A stretch of DNA of 60,521 nt from Pseudoxanthomonas japonensis (GTDB lineage Bacteria > Pseudomonadota > Gammaproteobacteria > Xanthomonadales > Xanthomonadaceae). The position numbers were made by a program, and so were the translations under genes. Where the stretch lies: assembly GCF_010093445.1 (NCBI RefSeq), contig NZ_PDWW01000027.1, positions 1 through 60,521 of the forward strand. Direction: 5' to 3'. Positions 1 through 10,900 of this stretch are shown here, in pieces (positions within the stretch are counted from its first letter, which is position 1; every line of letters starts with the position of its first letter). The notes beneath the pieces are model-generated. The model was not told the origin of the DNA. It did no database searches and saw only the letters and a program-made list of their open reading frames with translations.

Positions 1-56
1 GGTCTCGGGAGTGGGGGCTTCCCGGGGGAAGGCAGGTCGGCCGGCGGCCGGAATCA

Positions 57-76
57 GGCCCCGCGGGTGCGGGGCC
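57..76 (-). terminator. possible weak hairpin downstream of zwf
   Basis: An inverted repeat (GGCCCCGC, 4-nt loop, GCGGGGCC) lies 8 bp past the zwf stop codon. It would fold in the zwf transcript, but no U tract follows, so factor-independent termination is doubtful. The rest of 1-83 shows nothing else I can name. Confidence 0.3.
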
Positions 77-83
77 GGCGGCG

Positions 84-1562
<1,479 letters not shown>

Positions 1563-1596
1563 GGGCGTCTCGGTGCAACAGAAGTGAGTGTCCACA

Positions 1597-1613
1597 ATAC
1601 CACCGGGGTACCA
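1597..1613 (-). promoter_or_regulatory. TGGTAC-N5-TGGTAT direct repeat before zwf
   Basis: Read on the minus strand, TGGTAC (1613-1608), five bases and TGGTAT (1602-1597) lie about 35 bp upstream of the zwf GTG. The same TGGTAC-N5-TGGTAT pattern occurs on the plus strand before the divergent regulator. Identical spacing in both copies argues for a shared binding protein, most simply the adjacent GntR-family regulator. That link is inferred. Confidence 0.6.
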
Positions 1614-1648
1614 CGAGATGCCAACAGGTCCGCACTGCAACGGGATTG

Positions 1649-1684
1649 TTGCGATATTGGTACGGCACTGGTATCTTGATTCGC
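1649..1684 (+). promoter_or_regulatory. predicted sigma-70 promoter of the gntR gene overlapping a TGGTAC-N5-TGGTAT site
   Basis: TTGCGA (1649-1654) and TATCTT (1672-1677) are separated by 17 bp. Transcription would begin near 1684-1685, at or next to the ATG, giving a leaderless mRNA. The direct repeat TGGTAC (1658-1663), five bases, TGGTAT (1669-1674) fills the spacer and runs into the -10, so a protein bound there would block the promoter; autorepression is the simplest reading. Confidence 0.6.
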
Positions 1685-2434
1685 ATGCAAACGAACCTGC
1701 TCGAGGAATACCAGCGGCTGCAGACCGGTGAATCCACCCGGGCCGTGGCTTACCTGCGCCTGCGCCGCGCGCTGCAGAACCTGATGGACGCCGGCGTGCT
1801 GCGGCCCGGACAGGCGCTTCCCAGCGAGCGCGACTTGGCGCAGCTGCTCGATCTCTCGCGGGTGACCATCCGCAAGGCGCTGGCCGGTCTGATCGAAAGT
1901 GGTCTGCTGGTGCAACGGCAGGGCGCCGGCACCTTCGTCGCCGAACGCATCCTTCGCCAGTTCTCGCGGCTGACCAGCTTCACCGACGACCTGCGCGAGC
2001 GCGGGTTGAACCCGCAGGTAAAGTTCCTGGAGCGTTCGGTCGGCGAAGTAACGCCGGAAGAGTCGATGGCGCTGAACCTCTCGCCCGGAAGTGGCGTGGT
2101 GCGCATGTACCGCCTCCGTCATGTGGACGGTTCGCCGATCGCGATCGAGCGGACGCTGGTGCCGTACGCGCTGCTGCCGGATCCCGACAGCGTGACCACT
2201 TCTTTATATGAGGCGCTGGACGCGTACGGTCATCGTCCACGCCGCGCCCTGCAGCGCCTGCGTGCCGTGGCCCTGGACGAGGAGGCGGCCCGCCACCTCG
2301 AGCTGCCGGTCGGAGCCCCGGGTCTGCTGGTCGAGCGCCGGGCGTTCCTGGAGGATGGCCGGGTCGTCGAATCCACCCGGTCGTACTATCGCGGCGACGC
2401 CTACGACTTCGTCGCCGAACTGCAGAGCGACTGA
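1685..2434 (+). CDS. GntR-family transcriptional regulator, HutC/UTRA type
   Basis: 249 aa. The N-terminal winged helix-turn-helix is clear: LPSERDLAQLLDLSRVTIRKAL followed by a wing ending QGAGTFVAE. It is followed by a UTRA-like effector domain (about residues 90-245; segments such as SIAIERTLVP-like PIAIERTLVPYALLP and a C-terminal ESTRSYYRGDAYDF). HutC/UTRA regulators usually sense a sugar phosphate or small metabolite. An earlier ATG at 1646 lies upstream of the promoter and operator, so ATG 1685 is preferred although no ribosome site precedes it. Divergence from zwf and matched sites on both strands suggest that it controls central sugar metabolism. The effector is unknown. Confidence 0.9.
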   Translation: MQTNLLEEYQRLQTGESTRAVAYLRLRRALQNLMDAGVLRPGQALPSERDLAQLLDLSRVTIRKALAGLIESGLLVQRQGAGTFVAERILRQFSRLTSFTDDLRERGLNPQVKFLERSVGEVTPEESMALNLSPGSGVVRMYRLRHVDGSPIAIERTLVPYALLPDPDSVTTSLYEALDAYGHRPRRALQRLRAVALDEEAARHLELPVGAPGLLVERRAFLEDGRVVESTRSYYRGDAYDFVAELQSD

Positions 2435-2635
2435 TCGTCTGCCGGCCAAGCCGGCGCTTCCCCGCTGTTATCCCCTTCCACAGCCCCTGCCTGCCTGCAC
2501 CCGGACCGGCGGGGTAACCGTCGTGGCCGGTCGATCCGCCGCCGCTGATCCGTCAGGACCGGCCTTCGGTCGGTCTTGGCGAGCTTTTGACGCCGCCTCG
2601 CTTCGCTTCTGTGATGAAGTTCACGTACTTACCTA

Positions 2636-2685
2636 TTGACGTCAATGAGTTGACGTTAAATTAAAGTAAATGTGTAATAGGCATC
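2636..2685 (+). promoter_or_regulatory. promoter with palindromic operator before the DUF11 operon
   Basis: TTGACG (2650-2655) and TGTAAT (2673-2678) are 17 bp apart and each matches the sigma-70 consensus at five of six positions. A perfect 7-bp inverted repeat, ACGTCAA (2639-2645) and TTGACGT (2650-2656), covers the -35. Transcription would start near 2685, leaving a leader of about 165 nt before GTG 2853. Elsewhere in the 2435-2852 gap I see only GC hairpins (for example around 2442-2456) without U tracts. Confidence 0.55.
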
Positions 2686-2852
2686 TCACTTATTTGTGAG
2701 GGATGTCCGCTTCACCAAACGAAGTGCGATGTGTGACGTATGCCCGTGCAGGTTGGCCAATCGAGCCGCCGAGGGGTAATGCGACTTTCAAGACAGCCTT
2801 GGGGGAGGCAGTCCCGGCTGGCCGTTCTCCCGATCCAGCGTAAGGGACCACC

Positions 2853-5800
2853 GTGTACGTCTTCACTCACCTCCGTCGTTTGGCCCAGAAGAGCGCCTCC
2901 ATTCTTGCGTTTGGAGCATTGGCTCTCTGCAGTGCGGCCGCGGCGCCGGTGCTGGCGCAGACCCAGGTCATCAACAGCGCCCGTGTGACGGTCCCCGTCG
3001 GCGTGGTGGATACGAACCCTGACAATAACGATGCAAGCGCTACGGTCAGGGTGGTGGTGCCGAACCTGTCGATCGCCAAGAGCGGTCCGGCGACGGCGGT
3101 GGTGGGCACGGCCTACAACTATGTGCTCACGGTGACCAACAACGGCACCGCGCCGACCACAAACATCGCCACGGTGGCCGATACGGTGCCGGCGGGGCTG
3201 ACGATCAATTCGGCGGCCGGCTGCTCGATCAGTGGCCAGAACGTGTCCTGCCAAGTGTCGGCGGGTCTGACGAACGTGGCGCCGGGCAACACGGTGAGCT
3301 TCACGATCAACGTGACACCGGCGGCCTCGGCGGCACCCAGCGTGTCGAACACGGCGGTGGTGACCGGCGGTGGTGACCCGGACTGCGTGGGCACCGGTTG
3401 CACCACGCCGCCGGTAGTCACGACGGTGAGGCCGACCATCGACGCAGTGAACGATAGCTATAACGTTCCTGCCGCGGGTGGCACGACAGCCAGCGTCATC
3501 GCCAACGACACCACCAACAATGTGGCGGCGGTCATCGGCACCAATGTCACGCTGACGCCGGGTGCGGCGCCTGTTCCCGCGGTTGGCAGCATCACGATGA
3601 ATGCCAATGGCACCATCACCGTGGTTGCGAACACCGCTGCGGGCAGCTACAGCTATCCCTACCAGATCTGCACCATTCCCGCGACGGTTCCCGTGACCTG
3701 CGACAGTGCCGTCGCGACCGTCGTCGTCGCCTCGGCGCCGGGTCTGACGATCGTCAAGACGGCCGGCACGCCGACGGGCAGCACGGCGGGCAGCACGATC
3801 GCCTACAGCTTCCTGGTGACCAACACGGGCAACGTGACGATCACGGGCATCGTGGTGAACGACGCGCAGCTTGACGCGGCGGCCGTGTGCCCGGTGACGA
3901 CGCTGGCCCCGGGTGAGGACACGACCTGCACGGGCACGCACACGATCACGCAGGCGGAAGTGAATGCCGGCGTGGTGAACAACAGTGCGACCGCGACGGG
4001 CACGCCGCCGACGGGTCCGTCGGTGACCTCGCCGCCTGACACGACGAGCACGCCGATCGCCTCGGCGCCGGGTCTGACGATCGTCAAGACGGCCGGCACG
4101 CCGACGGGCAGCACGGCGGGCAGCACGATCGCCTACAGCTTCCTGGTGACCAACACGGGCAACGTGACGATCACGGGCATCGTGGTGAACGACGCGCAGC
4201 TTGACGCGGCGGCCGTGTGCCCGGTGACGACGCTGGCCCCGGGTGAGGACACGACCTGCACGGGCACGCACACGATCACGCAGGCGGAAGTGAATGCCGG
4301 CGTGGTGAACAACAGTGCGACCGCGACGGGCACGCCGCCGACGGGTCCGTCGGTGACCTCGCCGCCTGACACGACGAGCACGCCGATCACACAAACGCCG
4401 GGCCAGAGCCTGGTGAAGGCGCTGACCGGAGACAGCACCGGTGGTGCGGTCGCGGTGGGCGATGAGCTGACCTACACGATCACGCTGAGCAACACGGGCA
4501 ACACGACGCTGACCGGCGTGGTGGTGAACGATGCGCTGATCACCCCGTCCAGCATCAGCTGCGCCAGCGTGGCGCCGGGTGCGACCTGCCAGCTGGTGGG
4601 TACGTACACGGTGACGCAGGCTGACGCCGATGCGGGCAACATCCGCAACACGGCGGTGGTGAGCAGTCCGGCCTGCCCGGCGGGCAGCACGAATGCGGGC
4701 TGCACGACCACGATCAACACCCCGGTGCCGCAGACGCCGGACCAGAGCCTGGTGAAGGCGCTGACCGGAGACAGCACCGGTGGTGCGGTCGCGGTGGGCG
4801 ACGAGCTGACCTACACGATCACGCTGAGCAACACGGGCAACACGACGCTGACCGGCGTGGTGGTGAACGATGCGCTGATCACCCCGTCCAGCATCAGCTG
4901 CGCCAGCGTGGCGCCGGGTGCGACCTGCCAGCTGGTGGGTACGTACACGGTGACGCAGGCCGACGCCGATGCGGGCAACATCCGCAACACGGCGGTGGTG
5001 AGCAGTCCGGCCTGCCCGGCGGGCAGCACGAATGCGGGCTGCACGACCACGATCGACACCCCGGTGCAGAACCCCGCGGTGACCTTCAGCAAGTCGGTCG
5101 TCCTCCCGGTAGGCCAGACCGAGGTCTCGGTGGGGGATACCCTCACCTACAACCTGCAGGTCGTGGTCGGCGATGCCGCGACCACGTCGCCGGTCACGCT
5201 GACCGACACGCTGGGCCAGGGCCTGACGCTGGGCACGGTGACGGCGGGCAGCCTGAGCTGCGGCGTGGGCAACCCGCTGGTGTGCACGCTGCCGGCGAAT
5301 ACGGCGCCGGGCACCTATCTGGTGACCTACACGGCCATCGTGAACGAGCTGGCGACCGGCTTCGTCCGCAACGTGGTGGTGGCGACGGGCGATGACGCCC
5401 CGACCTGCCAGGGCGCGTGCCAGACAGAAACCATCGTGACCGAGCCGTTGCCGGCCATCGTCAGCTACGGCAAGTCGGCCGTGCTGCCGGCAGGCAAGAC
5501 CCGCGTGGTGGCGGGTGACGTGATCACCTATACGTTGACTGCGACGGTGGCGGCGGCACCGACCTCCAGCGTGATCACCCTGACCGACACGCTGGGCACA
5601 GGCCTGACGTTCGGTGCGGTGACCGCGGCGGGTGCCTACACCTGCGGCGCGACCAGTCCGCTGGTGTGCACGCTGCCGGAGGGCACGGTGCCGGGCGTCT
5701 ACACGGTCACCTACACCGCGACGGTCAATGGCCAGGCAAGCGGCGTGGTACGCAATGCGGTGGTCGGTACGGGTACCGACAACCCGGTGTGCGCGAACGA

Positions 5801-7928
5801 GTGCGACGTCGAGACGCCAGTGGCGACGCCGACGGTGGTGGTGAACAAGAGCTCCGATCCCGCCAACGGCGCGACCGTGCAGCCTGGCCAGGTGATCACC
5901 TACACCTTGTCGGTGCAGGTTGGCCAGGCGGCCCTGGATTCCGCCGTGACCCTCGTGGACACGCCGGATCGCGGCTTGACGCTGGGCGCCATGCCGGCTG
6001 GTTGCGCCTACAACGGCACGACGATGACCTGCATCGTGCCGGCCGGTACGCCGGTGGGTACGCAGACGTTCACCTACACGGCCACCGTGAATGCCTCGGT
6101 GACGGGTCGCGTGACGAACGTGGTCGTAGCCAACAGCGCGGATCCGACCGATCCGCCGCCGACCTGCCAGACCTGCAGCACCGAGCACCTGGTCGGCCTG
6201 CCGGAGATCCGCCTGAGCAAGTCGGCCGGCGTGCGCGAAGTGCGCATCGGCGACCTGGTCCGCTACACGCTGACGGTGGAGAACGTGGGCAGCACCGACC
6301 TGGTCAACGGCAGCATCGTGGACACGCCGGCGGCTGGCTTCAGCTATGTCGAAGGTTCGCTGCTGGCAGCCGATGCCGACCGGATGGTGACGGTCACGGG
6401 TAACCGGCCGCTGCGCTTCGCTGGCGTGGACGTGCGTGCCGGCGAGACCGCCACGCTGGTCTACGTGCTGCGGGTGGGCGCGGGTGTCCGTCCGGGCGCC
6501 CACGTCAACCAGGCGCAGGTGCGTTCGTCGATCGATGAGCCGGTGTCGAACGTGGCCACGGCGGAAGTACTGCTGACCGCCGATGCGATGCTGGATGACA
6601 GCCTGCTGGTCGGCACGGTCTTCAACGACCGCGACGGCGACGGCTGGCAGGACAGCGCCACGCTGGGTGGCGTGAAGGTACAGGGCGGCTTCGCACCGGG
6701 TGCCTACATCGCCAACTCGACCACCGTCGACCACGGTGCGGGCCCGCAGCCCGAGCCGGATGCCAGCTCGCCGATGCTGCACGGCATCGCCGTCGGCACG
6801 ATCAGCGGTCGCCAGTCGCCCGCGGATCCGGTGGATGCCCATGAAGTGGTCATCCGGCAGCGGTTGAGCGAACTGGCCTTCACCGACGACTTCGTGCTGA
6901 CCAGCGACCAGGGCGTCACGGTGCGCATGGATGCCGCGGGCAACACGCGCGTCGAGCAGTCCGGCGATGCCGCCAAGGGCCTGACCGCGGCTGCACCGAC
7001 CGTCGAGCGCCGCGTGGCGCAGGGCGAGGGCGGCTACGTGGTCGACTACGTCATCCGCAACACCGGCATCGACGAGCGCGGCATCCCCGGTGTGCGTATC
7101 GCATCGGTGGAAGGCCTGTTGATCGAAACCGACCAGTACGGGCGCTACCACCTGGCAGGCGTGTCGGGTGGCGCATGGGAGCGTGGCCGCAACTTCATCC
7201 TGAAGGTCGACCCGTCCACGCTGCCCTCCGGTGCCGAATTCACCACCGACAACCCGCTGCTCCGCCGGATCACTCCCGGTGTGCCGGTCCGCTTCGACTT
7301 CGGCGTGAAGCTGCCGGAGCAGGTGATCGAGGATGGCAGCGAGCAGGTGGAGCTGGAGCTGGGCGAGGTGTTCTTCGCGCCCGGCAGCGCCGAGGTCCGC
7401 GCGCAGTACCGGCCGGTGATCGAAGCGATGGCGGCCCAGGTGCGCAAGCACGGGGGCGGCGAGGTGGTGATCAGCGCCAACGGCGATGCCGAGGCACTGG
7501 CGTTCGAACGTGCCAACGCCGTCAAGGCGGCGTTGCTGGAGACGCTGGAACCGGCCGTCGCGCAGGCACTGGTGGTCAGTGCGCGCGGTAACGTCGACGA
7601 CCCCGGTTCGCTAGTCGTTGGCGTGGATGAAGGCGGCGCGTTGCTGGGTACGGTGCTGTTCGATACCGACAAGGCAGCGATCCGCCCCGAGTTTGAGCCG
7701 TTGCTGGACAAGGTGGCGGCCGCACTGGAGAAGCGGGGCGGCGGCAGCATCGCCATCGTCGGCCACACCGACGTGCGGGGTTCGCATGCGTACAACACCG
7801 CCCTTGGCATGCGTCGCGCAAAAGCAGTCTACGAAGCCCTTGCCAAGCGACTGAGCCCGGAGGTGCGCGCACACGTTCGCGTGGAATCCAGTAACGATCC
7901 GACAGCCCCTGTCGGCGTGCGCAAGTGA
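2853..7928 (+). CDS. large secreted DUF11-repeat protein with C-terminal OmpA-like domains
   Basis: 1691 aa, GTG start with TAAGGGA nine bases upstream. The N-terminus is a signal peptide cut near residue 36 (APVLAQT). The body is a chain of DUF11 beta-sandwich units recognisable by repeated LxIxKS/T, GDxLTYTxTLSNTGNT and VxNxAxV motifs, and an early unit carries an Ig-like AVNDSYNVP-type segment. Two tandem duplications are almost perfect at DNA level (3727-4388 and 4395-5066). The C-terminus has a degenerate OmpA-like copy (FFAPGSAEVR, ISANGD) followed by a canonical one (VLFDTDKAAIRPEF, IVGHTDVRGSHAYN, RRAKAV), which in this family binds peptidoglycan. Likely a cell-surface structural protein or adhesin, co-transcribed with the outer-membrane protein that begins 11 bp after its stop. 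Substrate unknown. Confidence 0.85.
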   Translation: MYVFTHLRRLAQKSASILAFGALALCSAAAAPVLAQTQVINSARVTVPVGVVDTNPDNNDASATVRVVVPNLSIAKSGPATAVVGTAYNYVLTVTNNGTAPTTNIATVADTVPAGLTINSAAGCSISGQNVSCQVSAGLTNVAPGNTVSFTINVTPAASAAPSVSNTAVVTGGGDPDCVGTGCTTPPVVTTVRPTIDAVNDSYNVPAAGGTTASVIANDTTNNVAAVIGTNVTLTPGAAPVPAVGSITMNANGTITVVANTAAGSYSYPYQICTIPATVPVTCDSAVATVVVASAPGLTIVKTAGTPTGSTAGSTIAYSFLVTNTGNVTITGIVVNDAQLDAAAVCPVTTLAPGEDTTCTGTHTITQAEVNAGVVNNSATATGTPPTGPSVTSPPDTTSTPIASAPGLTIVKTAGTPTGSTAGSTIAYSFLVTNTGNVTITGIVVNDAQLDAAAVCPVTTLAPGEDTTCTGTHTITQAEVNAGVVNNSATATGTPPTGPSVTSPPDTTSTPITQTPGQSLVKALTGDSTGGAVAVGDELTYTITLSNTGNTTLTGVVVNDALITPSSISCASVAPGATCQLVGTYTVTQADADAGNIRNTAVVSSPACPAGSTNAGCTTTINTPVPQTPDQSLVKALTGDSTGGAVAVGDELTYTITLSNTGNTTLTGVVVNDALITPSSISCASVAPGATCQLVGTYTVTQADADAGNIRNTAVVSSPACPAGSTNAGCTTTIDTPVQNPAVTFSKSVVLPVGQTEVSVGDTLTYNLQVVVGDAATTSPVTLTDTLGQGLTLGTVTAGSLSCGVGNPLVCTLPANTAPGTYLVTYTAIVNELATGFVRNVVVATGDDAPTCQGACQTETIVTEPLPAIVSYGKSAVLPAGKTRVVAGDVITYTLTATVAAAPTSSVITLTDTLGTGLTFGAVTAAGAYTCGATSPLVCTLPEGTVPGVYTVTYTATVNGQASGVVRNAVVGTGTDNPVCANECDVETPVATPTVVVNKSSDPANGATVQPGQVITYTLSVQVGQAALDSAVTLVDTPDRGLTLGAMPAGCAYNGTTMTCIVPAGTPVGTQTFTYTATVNASVTGRVTNVVVANSADPTDPPPTCQTCSTEHLVGLPEIRLSKSAGVREVRIGDLVRYTLTVENVGSTDLVNGSIVDTPAAGFSYVEGSLLAADADRMVTVTGNRPLRFAGVDVRAGETATLVYVLRVGAGVRPGAHVNQAQVRSSIDEPVSNVATAEVLLTADAMLDDSLLVGTVFNDRDGDGWQDSATLGGVKVQGGFAPGAYIANSTTVDHGAGPQPEPDASSPMLHGIAVGTISGRQSPADPVDAHEVVIRQRLSELAFTDDFVLTSDQGVTVRMDAAGNTRVEQSGDAAKGLTAAAPTVERRVAQGEGGYVVDYVIRNTGIDERGIPGVRIASVEGLLIETDQYGRYHLAGVSGGAWERGRNFILKVDPSTLPSGAEFTTDNPLLRRITPGVPVRFDFGVKLPEQVIEDGSEQVELELGEVFFAPGSAEVRAQYRPVIEAMAAQVRKHGGGEVVISANGDAEALAFERANAVKAALLETLEPAVAQALVVSARGNVDDPGSLVVGVDEGGALLGTVLFDTDKAAIRPEFEPLLDKVAAALEKRGGGSIAIVGHTDVRGSHAYNTALGMRRAKAVYEALAKRLSPEVRAHVRVESSNDPTAPVGVRK
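3727..4388 (+). repeat. tandem duplication of a 330-bp DUF11 unit, identical copies
   Basis: 3727-4058 and 4057-4388 appear base-for-base identical with a 330-bp (110-codon) period. Both encode a unit starting APGLTIVKTAGTPTGS and ending PPDTTSTPI. The identity includes synonymous positions, so the duplication is recent or kept uniform by recombination. Confidence 0.9.
4395..5066 (+). repeat. tandem duplication of a 339-bp DUF11 unit, near-identical copies
   Basis: 4395-4727 and 4734-5066 repeat with a period of 339 bp (113 codons) and differ at about four bases. Each encodes QSLVKALTGDSTGGAVAVGD and later TNAGCTTTI-D/N-TPV. This second pair adjoins the first, so four units in a row arose by in-frame duplication. 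Confidence 0.88.
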
Positions 7929-7939
7929 AGGGGCGGATC

Positions 7940-10900
7940 ATGAAGAAGCGTATGAAGATGAAGCTGCTGGACTACACGCTGATCGGCCTGTTGGCTGGTG
8001 CCGCTCCGGTCGCCGCCGCGCAGGCGCCCTCGCCGGCGCCGGTGAAGGCCGACGGTGCGGCGACGCCGGTGGAATGCGATGGCCAACAGTGCGCGGGCGA
8101 GGAGGGCCTGCTGTTCCGGCTACGCACGCGCAGCTACGACAGGCCGGTCACCCAGGGCACCAACGAACAGTCCTCGTCCCCGGCCTTGCAGCCTGATCGC
8201 CGGGTTACCGTGGCAACCGAACAGCCGGGCAAGGCGACGGCGATGGGCAAGTTCTCCATCGATCTGCCTGGCGGCGGCGCCATCTGGGCGACCGAGGATC
8301 CCACGCTCGGCCAGCCGGAACTGTCGGTGTCCGCGCCGACCATCGTGTCGTTCGACGGCCAGCGCATCACCAGGCCGGTGCAGTTCTACGTGCGTGGCAA
8401 CTATCCGGCCTTCATCAAGCGCCTGGAGATCTCGATCTATCGAAGCAGCGATGCCGATCTGATCGAGCCGATCGCCACCGTACCGCTGGACTTGGCCGGC
8501 GTGACCCGGGCCGATTGGGATGGCGCCCTGCCGGCCAGGTATCCGTTCCGCAAGGGCGACGAGCTGGTCTATGTGCTGCGCGCCTACGGCGAGGGCGACA
8601 GCTTCGATGAGACGTATCCACGCACGCTGCAGCTGGTTTCTCCCGAAGAGGCTGAGCGCGGCGCCACCCTGCTGCGCGACAGCGCCGAGCGTGCCCTCGG
8701 CACATCGCTGTCGAGCGAGCAGGCGCAGGCGCAGCGCCAACTGGACGACGTGTTCGCCGGCAACGGGCTGCGCCAGCAGAACATCCCGATGTACGGCTCC
8801 CGCATCCGTATCCAGGGCCGCAACATCCCCGACGGCGCGCAGCTGACCATCAACGGTGAGCAGTACCCGGTGGACCTGGAGCGCAAGTTCGTCGCCGAGT
8901 ATCTGGTGCCGGTGGGTCGTCACCGCTTCGAGATCGGGGTGGGCGAAACCGGCGGTGGTGGTGATGACACGCGGCGTGCCGCGACGCATGCACTGGACGT
9001 GGACGTCACCGGCCGCTATTTCTTCGGCGTCGGCCTGGCCGACGTCACCGTCTCGCAGAACAAGGTCAGCGGCTCGGGCGCCGCATTCGCCAACGACACG
9101 CGCTACCAGGACGACGTGATCAGCGACGGTCGCCTCGCGTTCTATGGCAAGGCCAAGTACGCGGGCAAGTACCTCGTCACCGCGCAGGCCGACACCACCC
9201 AGCGCGATCTCGAACGCCTGTTCGACGGCTTTACCCAGGCCGATCCGCAGGACATCTTCCGTCGCCTCGATCCGGACCTCTATTACCCGGTCTATGGCGA
9301 CGACTCCACGACGTACCGCGACGTGGACACGATGGGCCGCTTCTACCTGCGCGTGGACTGGGACAAGAACCAGGCGCTGTGGGGCAACTACAGCACCGGT
9401 ATCACCGGCACCGAGTACGCGCAGTACCAGCGCTCGCTGTACGGCGCGGCGCTGAACTGGCGCTCGAACGCGACCAACCGCTGGGGCGATCCCGGCACCG
9501 AACTGCGCGTGTTCGGCTCGCAGGCGGAAACCGCACCGGGCCACAACGAGTTCATCGGTACCGGCGGCAGCCTGTACTACCTGCGGCATACGGACCTGTT
9601 GCCGGGTTCGGACGTGGTGACACTCGAAATCCGCGACCTGACCACTGGCCGCACCGAAAAACGCGTGGTCCTGCAGCGCGGCACCGACTACGAGATCGAC
9701 GAGTTGCAGGGTCGCGTGCTGCTGACGCGTCCGCTGTCGCAGATCACCCGCGAGAACACGCCCACGCTCACGCGCGACACTCCGCTGGACGGCTTCGAGC
9801 AGCGGCTGATCGTGGATTACGAATGGGTGCCGTCGGGCTTCGATGCCGACGATGTCACCGCAGGCTTCCGTGGCAAGCACTGGTTCGGCAACCATGTCGG
9901 CGTCGGCGCGACCTACGTGCAGGAGAACCGCGCGGGCGAGGATTACACGCTCGCCGCCGGCGACCTGACGTTGCAGGCCGGCAAGGGCACCTACATCAAG
10001 GCCGAGTACGCGCAGACCGAATCGTTCGGCGCGCCGGTGTTCTTCTCCGACAATGGCGGCTTGAGCTTCATCCAGCAGAACGACACTGCGCTGTTCCGCG
10101 AAGGCGAGGCCAAGTCGCTCGAGGCCCGCGCCAACTTCAAGGAACTGGGCTGGACGGAGCAGGACTGGAGCGTGGGCGCCTGGTGGCGCAACACCAGCGC
10201 CGGCTACTCCATCTCGCGCTACGACACCGGCCGTCCGGTGACCGAATACGGCGCCGAGCTGCTCGGCCAGTTCACGCCCAACCTGGGTTTGTACACGCGC
10301 TACACCCGCGCCGAAAGCGGGGCGGAATCGCTGACGCAGGCACAGGCCACGCTGGAATGGCGCGTCGACGACGCCAGCACGTTCAGTGCGGAAGTCCGCC
10401 GCGTGGATCAGGAAGGCACCGCGGCCGACGCCGCCGGCACGCTGGGTGCATTGAAATACCTGCGCCGCTTCGGCAGCTCGCTGGAGCTCTACGGCATCGG
10501 GCAGGTGACGCTGGACGACGATGGCGGCCAGTACGCCGACAACAACGCACTGACCCTGGGTGGCAAGTACCTGTACGGCAACCAGTCGTCCGTGGGCGCC
10601 GAACTCACCACGGGCGACCGTGGCGAAGCCGCCACTGTCAACGCCGAGCATCGGCTGACCGCCGAACATTCGGTCTACGGCGCCTACACCTACTCGACTG
10701 ATACCACCGACTACGATTCGGTGTTCAATCGCAGCGCCCAGAATGGCTGGACGCTGGGACAGCGCTGGCGCCTGTCCAACCAGGTGAACCTGTACAACGA
10801 GAGCCAGTTCCTGAAGGAGCGCAACGCCTCCGGCCTGGCGCACACCTTCGGCATGGATTTCTATCCGGCACAGGGCTGGAACATGGGGTTCACGCTCTCC

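Noticed and set aside
2442..2600. Terminator after gntR
   Set aside because: Several GC inverted repeats occur but none is followed by a U tract, so I cannot pick one.
3727..5066. CRISPR-like regular repeats
   Set aside because: Units are 330-339 bp, coding and without spacers; they are protein domain duplications.
2712..7451. 1579-aa minus-strand open frame
   Set aside because: His/Arg/Ala-rich shadow of the repetitive GC-rich DUF11 gene; the plus-strand frame has a signal peptide and recognisable domains.
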